From Callaeas wilsoni (taxonomy: Eukaryota > Chordata > Aves > Passeriformes > Callaeidae): a DNA stretch of 64,000 nucleotides. Below the pieces are notes generated by a model. It was not told where the DNA came from. It did not search any database and worked only from the letters and a program-made list of their open reading frames with translations. The translations under genes were made by a program, and so were the position numbers. Shown piece by piece: positions 47,446 through 59,905 of this stretch; position 1 is the stretch's first letter; the number at the start of each line of letters is the position of its first letter. The DNA lies in the NCBI GenBank assembly GCA_013398955.1, contig VWPU01001214.1, positions 142,813-206,812 of the forward strand. Direction: 5' to 3'.

Positions 47446-50400
47446 ATTCTCTGCTTTCATTTTTAAACAAAATGGTCAAATCCTAAAGATTTTAGGCTCC
47501 AAAAGGGTTTAGGATGTGGATCTCACCCACTGGTGATGGTTCCATGCACAAGGTGTCAGGAGAAGGGGAAAGTGTCCTGCATGCCACACCCTTCCAAGCC
47601 AAAAGCCAAGCTCTGCTAAGAAGGCCCTTTTTCCTTCTGCAAAACCAGTTTAAATATAAAATAACTGTTTCAAAAAGTCTTCAGAAAGATGTTTCAAATG
47701 CCACCTGATCCAGCATTGAGTTTGTTGATAGAAACAACAGATTTAGGGATAAAAGACTATTCCCAGCTTCAAAATAGTCCTTTCCACATAAGCACAGATG
47801 GAGTGGGGATGAAGTTGGATCCTATTTTTCATGACAAAGCCTAATAAAAATAAATAGGCGCAACCACAGAAACCAATTCCAAATATCAGAACTCATTTCT
47901 AATTATTATACTTGATTGTGGCTTGAATATTCACTCAGCTCAAGCACTGCTCATTTTTACATAATATTTTATCCAGCAACTCTCCCCCTGCCTTAACTCT
48001 TGAGATAAGGAACAAAAGGCTGGGAAACATGATCTGTATAAAACTGATGCTGAGTGAGCTGGTTGAACCCAAAGGGCAGGATCAGCAGTGATAAGTTTGT
48101 ACATAGATGGGTGGTAGCTGCAAAGAATTTGCTCTGCGTGTCCACTTCAAAAAGGATAAATAGTAACAGGCTGGAACTGCTGAGAAGGAGATTTTGATTA
48201 GACATTAACAAAAAAAAAAAGCCTATAGAGACTGTGGAAACTCCATCAGCGGAGATTTAAAGAGCCAGTTAGACAAGGATCTGTCATGAAGGATTTGGGC
48301 ACAGCTGATCCTGCCTCCAAGCCCTCTTTCCTTTAATATCTGTGCTCTTCCCTCTCTACTTGCACTGTTAATTCAGACTTTGTTCTTACCATGTGAGAAT
48401 ATTTTCCTATTTTTACTTCATCTGTAAATGAATTACATTCAATACTCCTATCTTTCACTTCTCTTCTTCCTGAAACTTTAGGCATCCAGAACTGTTTTTA
48501 AAACAAGTACAGCCTTCAGGAAAGCAAAATTGTGGTTTCTCTTTACGTCTATTTTCATTTAACGAATAGCACACATTAAAGTAAACATTTATCAATATGA
48601 CACCCAAGTGACAAATTAAAAACGGGATGAAAACTGAATAGAATGAGTAAATGACACCAAAACACAAAACCAAACTGGCACCAGGCATCTCAATGCCTGA
48701 AGAGTAAACTTTCCCTCCTCTGATATTTCAGCTGATGCTGGGGGAAAAATTTAAAAAATCTTGCTAAGGAACATTCCCCCTGTCCTGATTTAAACCAAAG
48801 ATTAAAATGAAGGTGAGAAGATGCAGGTGAAGTAGTTTTGGTGAAACGACAAACAACTCTTAATTCCCGTAAAGGTTAAATGTGGATTTTTCTCCAGGAT
48901 CTGTTGCTTTTCATCAGAGCAGTCTCAGAAGGAAGAGACAAGAGGAACTGCAATGCAAACTGAAAACTACCCAGGAAATTCTCCTCAGTTTTGAAATAGT
49001 TTGAATGACGTTCTGGGGGCATTTCCAGGAATAGAAATGCCCAGTGCTCAAGTACAGCAAAGAAAACAAATATCCCTGCTGCAGCAAAATCAAAAATAGG
49101 CCTGGAGCTTTCAAACCCTCCCATCATCATTTCTTTAACCTTGTCTCTCTTGCCTGTGCGAGTTCTGTGTTCCTGCAATCCACCCAAAGTGTTGGCAGCG
49201 GGAGGAATTGATGGCACTTCGAGGCAGCCCTCCCCAGATCAGGCTCTCTCTCCATTCTTCCTTCCCAGCCCTTCCAAAGCCTGGCTTTCTTCTCGAGACT
49301 TTTTCCTTCTTGCCCAACACATTCCATTTTTTTGCTAAGTGCTGGACATTGTTTCCTTCCTAGTTTTTCCCACCCATTATTAATTTTTTAAAATTGTGAG
49401 GTTTTTTTCTATACAGGCAATTATACTTAGATTTTCCTCTGTTATTTCTATATATACGCAGCATATAATCCATCTCCTTTCTACCTTCCTTAGACCAGCT
49501 ACCTACTGCAAACACTCCAATCTCCTGGAATTTTTATCAAGAAATTGAGGCAATTCTTCTATTCTTCGTAACACGCACAACAGCAAAAGTTACACATTAG
49601 AGGTGACTTAAAAATGCACAACCTGATGGATAAATTAGAAAAATGTCTTAGATTTTGGTTTTAATCCCATTTTTACTCCCCATTGCAGCCTTTGCTTCAG
49701 GAACTGCTTCTTGGAGCCCACTAGCAGTGGGATGTAAAATTCTATCGATTAAGATGAAGTTTAGAGAAAGTTAAGCTGGTAATTTGGTCTCTAATCACCA
49801 AACACAAAAATCCCAGTGTTTTGTAATGACATCATACATAATCATAAGGCAGAATGGGATGCCATCTGTTTTGCACCATTTCCCTTTGTCTTATTAATCA
49901 GAACTTATTTCTGTATCTCACTTTTTCTACTCTGTTTAGATAATTCTATACATGGAACATTTTCTTTTTAAATTCAGGATTTATCTGACCCCCAGGTTTT
50001 CACAATTCTATCAGCTCACCGATCAAGTCAGCATGAAATTAGTTCTCCTTACTTGTTATATTATTTTAGATATGTGATTAGGTAGCAAATAATTCCTACA
50101 ATCCACAAAAAAAATTCATTTATGGTATAACGATACTTCAATCATAAAAGTAAAAACAAATTTTTTTACATTCTTTTCTTCCTCAAAATTTTTAAGGATC
50201 AAAATTATTCTCGTGAGCAAAATTAGTTCAATACCTCCGTATAGAATCTATTTCACCATTCACTGTTAATGTTACTTTCCTTCAACATCCCATAATAATA
50301 ACTACTCCAGATCCTGAATACTTCTAGGAAGAAAAGTACCCTGATTTCAGTCCAGCCCAGAGCGTTTTTAGGACATCTGGGATGATCTTTTCCCTCAGCT

Positions 50401-51111
50401 CCCATCAGAACCCTCTTGGTGCCCAAACCCCTCAAACAGCATCTCAGTCCTTTCTAGGAGACGGGGGCTGACTGTAACCATGAAAAAATACCCAATATGA
50501 GGTTTCTAAATGAAAATGCTGTTCCAGCCCGAAAAAATAAACTTATTTATTATAAATCTCTTTCTGTGCAACGTATCCCCACCTCTTTCCCCACCCACAA
50601 ACAAGAATATTCCTCCCAGCACAAACTCTTCGGGGTACAAGCTGTGCCTGCATCTCGATTGGAAATTACTGAGCACACTGCAGCATTCCCCAAAACAAAA
50701 TAATAACATGCAGGCTGCAGAATGTGCTTCTCCAGCATAAAGCATCTGGTTTCACAGGCCATTAGAAGCTTCTTCTTCTCTTACGGCTTTGTGGAGAACT
50801 TTTTACGTCCTATTTAGAGCCAGCAGTAAATTGGCATTTCCAAAGTCACAGTCTGAACACTTCTCAAATCTGCAGCAGCCACACGTTGTGGTGCTTTACC
50901 AACTTCAGCCCTTCTCTCCTGGCAGTTTCCTACACGGAATGTTTTCAGTAAACTTGTGGGGCTGTTTTTCAGTTTACCTTTTTTAACTATTTCCTTTCTA
51001 TGCCCTTTACAGGCTGCTCAGCTTTCTGTGCTGACTGAGCTGTGAATTCCTGGAGTTTCATCACTTCAGGCCTCCCCTCTCTCTTTTATTTAAGGGTAAA
51101 TAATGCAGGCA
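47446..51111. other. unique AT-rich non-coding region
   Basis: No repeat or gene recognised. Open frames do not exceed about 113 codons and lack domains. Confidence 0.5.
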
Positions 51112-51200
51112 GTCACAGAATAATTTGGGTTGGATGGGACCTTGATGGCCATCCAGTTCCAACCTTCCTCTAGAGCAGGGCTGTCCCCTGCTTACCCACT
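51112..51200 (-). mobile_element. CR1 LINE 3' fragment
   Basis: GTCACAGAATAATTTGGGTT, GGATGGGACCTTGATGGCCA and CCAGTTCCAACCTTCC follow the reverse-complement CR1 tail. The distal part is diverged, so the right edge is uncertain. Confidence 0.8.
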
Positions 51201-52228
51201 CCCTCACATAATTTATGTTAATTAATTGGGGTGGGGATTAGTTTCAGGCCAGGAGTTTCACTGAAAGCATCATAAGCACAGCCTCCTGCCCCAAAATCTG
51301 TTTGACTCTGGCAGAGGTAGAATTGATCTGAATTTTTCCAACAAATTCCAGACAGCCTTTGCAAAAGTGCAGGTTTTAAACCAGGCTTTAACACAGAACA
51401 CCTTGGAATGTAAAATTCCCCCAACGGCCTGGAAGGGCACCTGGGCTGCTCGGCCACACGAGGAGATACTGAGGACCTGGACCAATCTGGAATTAGCAGA
51501 AATTCCCTGAGCATTCCCCAGTCCAAATCCTGCTGCCCCAGGCCAGAGCCTCTCACCAGCCTGGAAAACCAGGGTGGGTAAATTCTTGCTCCTCAGGAAA
51601 GTTCAGAGACTGATTCTGCCTTGGGTTTGCAGCACCGTCCCCTTCCCCACCAATTCCTCAGTTCTTCCTGATGGAGCACAAAGTCACCCTTGAAGCTCTC
51701 TCTGAAAACCGGTCCATTCTTCCGAAATAATCTGGATTTTCTACAAATTACCATTCCCTTTCCTAATTTATCACTCCCCCAGTTCTTGTGTGATCTGCAA
51801 GCATTAAAAGTTTTTTTTCCAGGTCATTACTCATTCCATGGAAATGCGTTAGGCCATGGCTGGATCTCCTTGAGATGTTGCTGGAAACATCCCCATTACT
51901 TTTTGCAATTAGTTTACCACTTTTAAATCTGCTTAATAGGGGCCAAATTCATTTTTTATGTCCTAATTTCTTTGATTGAAATGTCGTGTAGTACTAAGTC
52001 AAGGATAGGATTTTCAGTACATTATGGCAGCTCCATAAGCTTTATCAGTCCCTTTTGCGCAGATCTTTGCTCCCAAACCCTGAAATCTTGGAGCCAGCTG
52101 GCTGCCAAACTTTCCCTTTTATCTGTAATTTTTACCCTGACCACTGCCAAGACCCATCCTTTTATGAAAGCAATTCAACCAGTGTCTTAAACACAAATAA
52201 AATGAGGGATGACTAAATAGAAAAAGGA

Positions 52229-52278
52229 TTCATCAAAATAAGTCATATTTATCAAAATAAGTCATTCATCAAAATTCA
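52229..52278 (+). repeat. short tandem repeat, ~19-bp period
   Basis: Two copies of ATCAAAATAAGTCAT and a partial third (CATCAAAATTCAC) follow each other with 3-4 base spacers. It is a small imperfect tandem array. Confidence 0.7.
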
Positions 52279-52503
52279 CGTGTGGGGTAAACTGCTGATT
52301 TGGGGTTTTTTTCCTTTTTCACTGTGTTTAGTTTGGGTGGATTTTTTTTTAAAAATACACTCTCCTGTCAGAAATTATTCTCTTTTGGGAAATGATCCTT
52401 CCCTCAAGAACATAATTTAAGCTCTTTTCTTACAACAAAACCACTGTCAGTCCACCTTTGAAAAGGGTGTCTTCAAATTAATAACGATTTCTGACTTACT
52501 TAG

Positions 52504-52557
52504 AGAGTAAGAAGGTCTCTTCCAGGCAGATTTTTTAATTCAAACAGACACGTACAG
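52504..52557 (+). other. exon-like segment (candidate, 54 nt)
   Basis: An acceptor-like TTTCTGACTTACTTAG ends at 52503, and a near-consensus donor CAG|GTAAGA begins at 52558. The 54 bases between are open in frame 1 for 18 codons, with no recognised peptide. The polypyrimidine tract is weak, so this may be chance. Confidence 0.1.
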
Positions 52558-54353
52558 GTAAGATTTCTCTCTTCTAGGATTCTCTAAAGGGTTTAGGTGT
52601 TTCATTCATTTCAACAAGTCTCTGACTAGCAAGGAAAGCCTTTTTGTTGTGATTTATTGGCTTGTCTAGCGCTAGGTCTCCCAATAAAAGCTGGAGGAGG
52701 GATGAGCTGGGAACCTCAAACCAGGCAGTTTCTCCTAACCACAGCTTCCTATTTTTTTCTTTTAATTCTTTGTATTATTAATTCCATATTAAACCTGCCC
52801 AGGACTCCCATGGTGCTTTAACCAGAGATGCTGCAGCCTGAAAGTCTGACCACCTGACAGCACGTGATGGTGAACATTCCCCGGGGAATGGGATGGCTCC
52901 ATGGCAGGGGCACATGGGAACAGTGAAAATTTGCATTCTCCTGTGTATTTTAAGGGCTTTGTTTGAATTAATGACCCCTAGCTCCCACTCTTTGAGAGCT
53001 GCACATCAGTTTTGGTGGTGGTGCATGATTTACAGGAAGACTTGGATCCATTCATACATTTTTATGGATATTAAATATATATGTGTGTATATGCAAATAA
53101 AACAGCTTTGTGTGCCAGTTTCCATAGTTATTCTATTTTTTCCCCTATTTTTCTATGAGTGTGTTTTTCTCAATTAAGGAAAAAAAAATCACGTTACAAC
53201 TAAGAAAAGCAAGTATTTTCACCTAAAATCTCCACGTCTGACACATATTTCCAAGAGGCAGCAAGTGTCCCCAGCCACTCCAGGTTCAGAATTCCATAAT
53301 TCTGTCCATCCTGCCTACATTTGTGTGTGTGTGGCTTCTGGACCTGAATCAGTTCTCTCTCCTTGCTCAGCCAGGGATGGATCATTAGACTTGCAGCAAT
53401 TAGATTTTACTTTAAATCAGCAAAACGGAGATTTCCCCCAATCCCATTTACAACATTCTTGGAGCAAATAGGTACAATTTCCAATCTCAGCCTCCTTTCT
53501 GCTCCATTGTTATACAAAATGGGCGCCAAAAGCTACACATAACTATAAAATGATTATGATTTATCTGGGTATTTTGTCCCTTAAATCTATTAGGCCAATT
53601 GTCCTAATTTAACTAAGTAATTCTGTTAATTTAACTTTGGGGTTAATCTTGCTTTAAGAACACTTTTTGCTGAACAGTAAGACCGTGCTCAGCTGGTGCA
53701 TTTTCTTTTTTAGACCTGAATGTAACCTTTTTGAAAAAAAAACAACCAAAAAACAACAAAAGTTTCTAGCATATCATGTGATCAATAGATACAAGTACCT
53801 TCATTTTTTAAATTAGTCTAAGGCTATTTTGCTTTTACTGTTGTATAAACAGGGAACTGAAGGGTAAAATAGTTAAAACTTAATGCTATAGTGCTAATGT
53901 GGCTTTTAAATCACGTCAGCAGCAATCACTGCATTATAATTAACAATTTATTGAACCAGCAATAAAATGAACATCACATTACTTCTTAAAGCAGCAGAAT
54001 AAAATGGCTAATAAATAGCATAAGCCAGACAAATTGCAGAGTAATAGAAATTTTCTTAAGATTTATAGTGTGCAGAAAGATGGATGTGCTATTAGTAGGA
54101 GCTCCAATACTTGACAAAATTCTTTTGCAAAGACATAGTTACCAGGCATGTCAGAGTTCACAAGTCTAAGTGGTTTATCCAAATTTCAGCTCACTGCTAT
54201 TACAGTGGAAAATACTCATTACAAGGTTTTGTAACTGCAAGCACTGTGTACATTTGCCAACATTCAAACTGCTACTGCCAAAAAGATACTAAAATATTTT
54301 ATAAACTGTCAAATAACAAGTCTGCTCGCTTAATCTGAGTCTATTTTCTACTT

Positions 54354-54600
54354 CGCAGGCGGGGAAACCTCCCGGGCCTGATCCTGGGGTCTCTGCTCGG
54401 GCAAAACTTCCCTGGGCTTCGGCATTTCCGAGCTACCACGAGTTTTTCCCTATGGAAACAGCCGGGTTGGGCCTGGAGCGAGGGGGAAAAGCCATCAGGG
54501 ACGAAACAAGGACTGAGCGGGGCCGGGAGCCGCGTTAAAGACCTCGTCTCTGCCGGGGCTGGGGTTACTGACAACGGAACCGCGTTGCGCTTCCAGTGCT
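54354..54600. promoter_or_regulatory. short CpG island
   Basis: About 20 CpG lie in roughly 245 bases at about 58% GC by eye, so observed/expected is close to one in an AT-rich neighbourhood. A 173-codon reverse-strand frame (54341-54862) overlaps it without a recognised domain, and low stop density is expected here. A CRE-like TGACGTGTCA occurs downstream at about 54683. It may be an unannotated promoter or an orphan CpG island. Confidence 0.45.
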
Positions 54601-54739
54601 CCTGCTGTTCCCTCGTGTTGTGATTCCTCATGTCAGAGCGTCTCTCATGCTCCGATTTCAGCGTAACAGATGCAGCTTTACATGACGTGTCACAACATGG
54701 AGCATCAACTGGAAGGAGTCTAAAAGAGGGGGTTTTTTC

Positions 54740-54755
54740 TTTTTTTTTTTTTTTT
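54740..54755 (+). repeat. T16 homopolymer
   Basis: Sixteen consecutive T residues inside a longer T-rich tract (54731-54772) that turns into an A-rich stretch. Confidence 0.85.
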
Positions 54756-55289
54756 CCTATTTTTCTTTGGGGGAAAAAAAGAAAAGAGACAAAAATCCCA
54801 ACTCTGCCTTTCACTGAGAAGTGTGGTGAGGGAACTTGCCACGCAGAGCTTCCTTCAGCCACTGTGAGGAAAGGGCTTTCACTCTCTAGTTTTAAATTGA
54901 GATATCTCCAGCAACTACCTCATGTTCAAATTTCAGATTTGACGTACAAACCTCAATGTGAAATTGAGTTAATCCCGGTAGTAATTAGCTGTTGGACAAT
55001 GGGGGCTGATGAGAACATGCACATCTTTAATAATGCAGCACTCCCTGAACCTTGAAGATAAATTACCATCCACTGACTGGCTGAAGGTGTTGTTGATTAC
55101 GTGGCGAGATTGTTATTCTACCATTTTCCAAAAAACAGAAGGAAACTTCCTAATGACTGTGCTTTTCCAACAGGGAATCCTACTGGGAACATCTTCAGCC
55201 TGGCAGACCACGGGGTGAAGCTGAGCACACAAGGGAGGGAATTCCTGGATTTCCATCACCCTACAGTCATGGCTGGGGTTCCAGCTCCA
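54756..55289. other. unique non-coding region
   Basis: Nothing recognised. The 141-codon + strand frame at 54630-55055 passes through the T-run and has no recognisable domain. Confidence 0.4.
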
Positions 55290-55348
55290 TGAGGGGTTGG
55301 GAACAGATGGTTTTTAGGGTGCCTTCCAACCCAAGCCATTCTGTGGTG
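55290..55348 (+). mobile_element. CR1 LINE 3' terminal stub
   Basis: CATGAGGGGTTGGGAACAGA, GGTTTTTAGGGTGCCTTCCA and ACCCAAGCCATTCTGTGG match the last ~55 bases of CR1. The final octamer repeat is decayed. Confidence 0.78.
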
Positions 55349-57377
55349 CCCATGGATTTTTAATACACTGAAATAATAATAATAAAAACAGCTGGCCCCA
55401 CCCAGCTCCCTGATTTAATGGGTGAGCACCAGCCTGGCTGCACTGGAGTCATCACTGACACAATCTGAGATGGGACTTTGGTCTCCACAGACCGAGCAGG
55501 ATTTTCCTAAGCTGAATTCACCACAATGAGGTATTTTTGCCTGTGTTAATTAACTCCTCTAACAGGGAACCCCCACAGAAACAGCAGCAATTGCGTCCTT
55601 GAGACCTGTAAACTTAGTCCTGCTCCCCATTCCTGGCAAGAGCCACTTTTCCTGTTCATCCCACACCCACATCCCGGCTCTGGAGTGGTTGGAGGACATT
55701 GTTTGAACAGCAGCAGCCACAACTCTCACCTGAAGATCAGGAAAACCCAAGAGAACGCGAAAACGCCAAAGATTCGGCCTCAGGTGCCCACAGCACTAAA
55801 TCTCATTAAAGTGATTCCAGACCTGCTGGGGTTTCGCTCCTTGGACAAAAGGCCACAGCACAGAATTCAGAAGGACACGTTAATATTCCTCACTTCTGCA
55901 GAGTGGTGGGATACGGATCTTCGTTCAGAAAAGAAAAGGGTATTGCCAACCCCAACCGAAAACTCACATTTTGCAGAGTGCTGAAAACCTGACAAGCAGA
56001 GAGAGGCATAACCCCCTTGGACAGCAGACAGGAATAAACCAGAGCCAGAGGGATGGGGTTTTCCCTAATATTATTCCAGCTGTTCTTCATTGATGGCAAC
56101 CTTTTGGTCTTTTTTGCAGAAAAATACAAATTCTTTATATCAGCTACAAGAACTACCAAGGCACCCAATAAACACTAAAAAAAAAAACTAACCTTGATTA
56201 AGGAAGTATTTAAGTTGAATGCCTTCCTCTTCTTTATAGCTAAAGCATTTGTGGTCAAGGTACAATTTCTGAATCAACAAAACTGGGAATAATAATGGTA
56301 TAATGATTTAAAATATTTCAAAACAAAGTCATCTTTTGAGGTCCTCCTCCACTTAGGCCCTCTTCTATTATTTCTAGAGTATTAAAATTGCAGTTATTAA
56401 AAACTACTGAGAAACTTCCACAAGACTTTCACTCCACGCCCTCTCTACTGGTTCTGAATAAACCTCTAAACATCAGATAAACGTCCGACTTGAATTAAGG
56501 AAATAAAAAATACAACAGAAGACATTTTAAAATATCCATAATTGCATCATATGAACCCAGGGTCTGTGTTTGTCATCGTGCTGAAGAAATAGCTAGGTAG
56601 ACCAAAGTGATTTTTTGCTGTAGAGACCTTAAAAAGAACAAATATCCAAAAGCCAAGTCTGGTGTAGTTTTGCTGAAGGTGGAAACTTTCAGGACAGCAG
56701 AATTAGCTGGAAATTCACTCACAGGAGAACAAATCTCTCTGAAAATCAGATGTTGTCTCCCTTTGACTGCACCAAACACAGCAAAAAAATCAAGGTATCT
56801 TACCATGGGAAATGGAGATCAGCATGGAAATGAATTAATTCCTTCCATCACCTGAACCACACCAAATTCTCTATTTTACTCAGCTTGCTTCAGGTTTCAG
56901 TGAACTATTCAACAGCTCAGCCTTCTCTGAGATTTAGAATATTTTAGAGCTTTTAGCTATGCAGAGACATCATTTTTATATGGGTTACACACAGACATTT
57001 ATTTTTTTGAGACAAATAGACTGAGAAAAACTGGTAATACATGAAGTGTAAATAATAATTGATACAGAAAACTGCCAAGTCTGATATCTGATCCCTGGCC
57101 ATTCCCATCACTGTTACAGCACTGTGCTGCTGGAACCCAACTAAATCCAAAGAGAGCGACCAGTTCATGCCTTAAAGCTGGGGAGAAATACAAAGAAAAA
57201 TAAAAAAAACAAACAAACACGCAAACAAAACAAAAAATTTTAAAAAATTCAAATGTGGGGTAGGAAGTGACATCAACCACCAGAAGCCTTGCAGGAGAGG
57301 CCAGCAATGATTTCCCACAATTATTTTCTCAGCAGAAAAACCTGCACACTTCGGGTTAAGGAAAAGATGAGAAATAA
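55349..57377. other. unique non-coding region
   Basis: No transposable element or gene recognised. AT-rich after 56.1 kb. Confidence 0.5.
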
Positions 57378-57445
57378 AACACAGAAAATGCTGAGTTGGA
57401 AGGGACCCTCAGGATTATGGAGTCCAACCCAGTAAAACACCAATG
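57378..57445 (-). mobile_element. CR1 LINE 3' terminal stub
   Basis: AAACACAGAAAATGCTGAGT, TGGAAGGGACCCTCAGGATT and ATGGAGTCCAACCC match the reverse complement of the CR1 subfamily ending with 'GAGTTGGAAGGGACCC'. About 65 bases survive. Confidence 0.82.
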
Positions 57446-59767
57446 CAACCCTTCTGCAGCTGTGTAGGCAGTGGAAAATATCTGTATTTGTCTAAAAATC
57501 CATGGAAAAATACATGGATAACTGGATCTGACTTCTTCCAAGCTCTCCATTACTACCTGGAGAATTTGTTTAGCATCCATTTGTTGGCAAACCAGAAGGC
57601 AACAGGAATTAAAGGGTGCCCAGGAACACCCCAAGCCTGTTAATCAATAGGAAATATTCCATCTTTCCAGGACAGGCAATTAGAAATAATTGAGTATTGT
57701 ATAAACAAATGGGTCACCTTTATTACTTTCCTCTTTTTGTTTGGATTTCTTTGTAGAATGTATCCTATGTGGAAAAAACTGCAGCCTAACAAGGTAAGTA
57801 GATTTTGGAGGCATGAAAAGGTGCAGTAAATCGCTATATTTTAGATAATGGCTAAAAGGAATTAAGTGAAACAGGAGTTTACAGCCAAGAACTTTGTTAC
57901 CCTGGAATATGTTGCATAAAACTCTCCCAAACTGTTCAAACCACCACTTCAAGTGTCACTTTCTAACACCACGACAGTTTTTACTGCTGCAGCCCTCAGG
58001 GGCCAAGCTCGTGCCCAGAGCTCTGCCTTGGCCATCTTTTTTTTTTTTTTGGGCCACTGCAGATGGTTACAGGGCAGTAAAAACAAAAGAAATGCAGAGT
58101 TTTTGATCCTGGCTTTTACATTTTTGCCACTGCATGGATGGGGCAGCACAAACCTCAGGGGAAATGCACAGCTTTTCCACAGGTACTCCTTACAATCTGT
58201 GGGATTTGTTCATCAGCTCCAGACAGCAAAGCTGATGCCAAATAATTTCCCCAAGAGCAGCACACCTTGGAAATTCACTTTAAAAGGGTATTTTTGCTAC
58301 ACGAGCATGTCCAGGAAAACCTCTTGGAGTGCACACTAAATGACTGGGCAGAGCATCGTCTCTCCAAGGCACAGAACAGCAAACAGCAAATATCAGGAAA
58401 TTGTCCCACAAAGTACCAGGACCATGAAGCCAAACCAAGGAGAACTCTGGGCAGATGAAGATAAAACCTCACTGAGATTTTTTCCAACTTCCACTGTGGC
58501 AGAACAGCCACCAGAATACCAAAACACCCAAAACACATAAAATATTTCTCATCTCAGGATCTAAAACCCCACATTTCTTTTCCCAGTGAAGTCAAAGGCT
58601 CTACCAAAGCTGCAATTTCTAGTAAAAAATACATATGGGGACTAGAATTTCTGAGTTCCGCATGGAAGGGTTTTATTTGTTATAACTGGGCTTTGTTTTT
58701 GGAACAACACACACTGCCCTGACAAGTACTTCCTAAAGGGGCACACACAGGATATTTGTGACAAAAAAAACCTATTGAACAACTGCCTTAGAAAGTCCAA
58801 GCCTCCTGTTGATCTGAATTCAGGTGAAAATAAATAAGTGGGATGGGAGGGAAGGAGGGGAACCAGTCAAAATATTTCTTTTTAAAAAAAGTTTGAGCTA
58901 AAAAAGCTTTTATTTTGTTGGGGGTTTTTTTAAGTCTCACCAAGGCTTGGAAAGAGCGAGAGGATTTTTTTAGATGCTCAAGTGATACTGTCTTATTAAG
59001 AAGTTTCATTAAATCTGCTGAAACTTTAAAAACTTAAGCAGGGCCTGTCAGATTTCTGCAGTTTAGGCAAGTCAGGTAATTTCTGGTGTGAGCAAATTTT
59101 CCTTCTGCTGCCATCTTGTGCCCCAGAATCTCAGCCTATCCTAAAAGGAAAAAAGAAAACTAAAAAGAACCTTTATTAAGTTTCCCTAACCATTTCAGGA
59201 AGGTAGGAACAGCTCAGCTTTAAGGGAGGATTTGAGGGGAAATACTGAGATAAGACTCTGAAAGTTAAGGGCTGCTCCTCCCAGGCAGGATGGGCCCCAC
59301 AGAGCACTGGTTAATTCCTCATGGACTGGAACAACATCAGGCTCTGTGTTCCCAGGCAGTTAAAAATTAATTAAAAATCCATCCTGTTTTGGGGACAGCA
59401 GCAAAACTCTGGCCAGAGGGCTCTAACACGGCATTAATGATCAGTCTGACCAGTATAATTCTCTTTTCTTTCTCTGTCCTGGCAGAATTTATATAAATTC
59501 AATATCTCCTATGAAAGAAATATTTTATTTTTAGCCACCTCATTCCAAAAACCTAAAATCTTCCAAATCCTCCGTGCTTAGAACCTAGACCATCTGATTT
59601 TTGAGAGACCATGAGGATGGATCACATCCCAGAGGAATCTCCATGCACCTGAAGCCAGCTCATAGCCCATGTAGGGAGTGTAAAAGTTTTCACAACCCTT
59701 CCCTGTGCTCCTGATTAATAAAATCAGGGAAAAACCAGGATATTTCCAGCACTACATATCGTTGCAT
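57446..59767. other. unique AT-rich non-coding region
   Basis: Contains the candidate 37-nt exon (57757-57793), a T14 run (58037-58050), and otherwise nothing recognised. Confidence 0.5.
57757..57793 (+). other. candidate 37-nt internal exon
   Basis: This segment has the best paired splice context I found. A T/C-rich tract (57721-57754) ends in GTAG at 57753-57756, then come 37 bases, then AAG|GTAAGT (GT at 57794), a perfect match to the donor consensus. Two of three frames are open. One reads ATG TAT CCT ATG TGG and continues to AAC AAG, and the other carries three cysteines. The peptide is too short to assign. It could be a real small exon, a UTR or non-coding RNA exon, or a cryptic exon. 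No neighbouring exon was identified. Confidence 0.3.
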
Positions 59768-59905
59768 ATCACAGAATGGTTTGGGTTGAAGGGACCTTAA
59801 AGCCCTTCTTGTTCCATCCCCTACCACGGGCAGGGACATCTTCCACTGTCCCAGGTTGCTCCAAATCCTGTCCAGCCTGACCTTAAACACTTCCAGGGAT
59901 CGGGT
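59768..59905 (-). mobile_element. CR1 LINE 3' fragment
   Basis: ATCACAGAATGGTTTGGGTT, GAAGGGACCTTAAAGCCC, ACGGGCAGGGACATCTTCC, CCCAGGTTGCTCCAAATCC and TTAAACACTTCCAGGGATCG follow reverse-complement CR1 order closely. About 138 bases remain. Confidence 0.93.

Larger units (their letters stand above)
51201..54353. other. unique AT-rich non-coding region
   Basis: No transposable element recognised. Short direct repeats of ATCAAAATAAGTCAT occur at 52231-52265. A candidate 54-base exon is at 52504-52557. A short TATATGTGTGTATATG run lies near 53075. Confidence 0.5.

Noticed and set aside
54341..54862. 173-codon reverse-strand frame over the CpG island
   Set aside because: Low stop density is expected in the CpG-rich half, and the other half is lysine-rich from a T-run on the + strand. 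Basic residues come from composition, not from a recognised nucleic-acid-binding domain.
56099..56185. TTTTTTGCAG acceptor, short open segment, AATAAA and A-run, resembling a tiny last exon or retrocopy
   Set aside because: The A-run follows the AATAAA after only a few bases, there is no recognisable upstream coding sequence or target duplication, and the open part is about 19 codons.
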